Shown piece after piece: positions 63,772 through 64,000 of a stretch of 64,000 nt of DNA. This DNA is from Candidatus Heimdallarchaeota archaeon. GTDB taxonomy: Archaea > Asgardarchaeota > Heimdallarchaeia > JABLTI01. The stretch spans positions 1 through 64,000 of the forward strand of contig DXJV01000019.1 in NCBI GenBank assembly GCA_019056785.1. Direction: 5' to 3'. The position numbers and the translations under genes are program-made. Below the pieces are notes generated by a model, which was not told where the DNA came from, did not search any database, and saw only the letters and a list, made by a program, of their open reading frames with translations. Each line of letters opens with the position of its first letter. Within the stretch, counting starts at the first letter, position 1.

Positions 63772-64000
63772 TTTTCGCCCCCCACCCAGACGATGCCGAG
63801 CTTGCTGCTGGTGGAACAATTGTGAAATTAGTGAAGCAAGATTTCAAAGTAGGAATAATTGATTTAACGGCAGGAGAAATGGGGACATATGGAACAAAAG
63901 AACAGCGATTAAAGGAAGCACAAACAGCAAAAAAAGTGCTGGGGATTAACTTGCGAGAGAATTTAGCCCTCCCAGATGGGAGGTTGCCATTTCTTAAAGA
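63756..64000 (+). CDS. bshB: LmbE-like N-acetylglucosaminyl-malate deacetylase BshB (partial, runs off window)
   Basis: Eighty-one codons are visible. The zinc motif PHPDDAELAAGG is the signature of LmbE deacetylases, and LTAGEMGTYGTKEQRLKEAQTAKKVLGI matches the BshB1 subgroup. It removes acetyl from GlcNAc-malate before BshC acts. The start ATG lies inside the bshC 3' end, suggesting translational coupling. The C-terminus lies beyond the window. Confidence 0.9.
   Translation, partial: MLDVLIFAPHPDDAELAAGGTIVKLVKQDFKVGIIDLTAGEMGTYGTKEQRLKEAQTAKKVLGINLRENLALPDGRLPFLK

Noticed and set aside
1-64000. Insertion sequences, integrases, prophage or defence islands
   Set aside because: No transposase, recombinase, Cas, restriction or toxin-antitoxin gene is recognisable among the coding regions.

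Overview
The window reads as a chromosomal segment of an AT-rich archaeon. The evidence is archaeal-type information machinery: PolD small subunit DP1, aRF1 with NIKS and GGQ motifs, SecY, uL11, archease, TrmY, D-aminoacyl-tRNA deacylase DtdA, a UbiA-type ether-lipid prenyltransferase, and a tRNA-Leu with a putative 67-nt intron at the canonical position. PolD argues against Thermoproteota (Crenarchaeota). A membrane RING-like protein, a tandem C2H2 zinc-finger protein, a GTPBP1-type GTPase and large Ca-binding surface proteins suggest, without proving, an Asgard (Heimdall-like) lineage. I see no insertion sequence, prophage or CRISPR array. Coding density is high, and many genes stand alone or in pairs of alternating strand.

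Layout. 1-13 kb: a very large thrombospondin-type-3-repeat surface protein cut by the window edge, argF, dtdA, a beta-CASP nuclease ending in a PCNA-binding motif followed by a ParB-fold protein, fused ADP-forming acetyl-CoA synthetase, uL11, and a second repeat surface protein. 13-23 kb: macro-domain protein, prolyl oligopeptidase, an ATP-NAD-kinase-like protein, the glycine cleavage genes gcvH-gcvPA-gcvPB, and a pterin-linked pair (DHPS-like protein and flavoprotein-ferredoxin). 23-31 kb: zinc-finger protein, MoxR/VWA pair, a coiled-coil protein, GTPBP1-like GTPase, an unusual thioredoxin-reductase-like enzyme and another coiled-coil protein. 31-43 kb: UbiA, DP1, archease, tRNA-Ser, GH3 glycosidase, FolP, cupin, tRNA-Thr, Eis-like GNAT, TrmY, a membrane protein, and secY followed closely by tRNA-Leu. 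43-56 kb: archaeal coiled-coil COG1340 protein, methyltransferase, DUF523, HAD, MptA, CapA-like protein, RecJ-like DHH protein, DMT transporter, ClC-CBS channel, OB-fold protein and aRF1. 56-64 kb: F420:NADP oxidoreductase, RING-like protein, NADP-glutamate dehydrogenase, NfnAB, and bshC-bshB (bacillithiol), the last cut by the window edge.

How the genes fit together. Pterin/C1 metabolism is spread over four loci (mptA, folP, DHPS-like, archaeoflavoprotein) and goes with the glycine cleavage system. Redox genes (Fno, NfnAB, NADP-GDH, TrxB-like, BshC/BshB) point to an organism that uses F420, NADPH, ferredoxin and probably a bacillithiol-type thiol. ACD suggests ATP formation from acyl-CoA.

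The most unusual signals are: (1) a strong excess of the palindrome CTCGAG, present in all reading frames and outside genes; (2) bacillithiol genes in an archaeal context; (3) a nuclease with a PIP box; (4) a RING-like and a C2H2 protein, each preceded by inverted repeats; and (5) an abrupt codon-usage switch inside the ClC gene.
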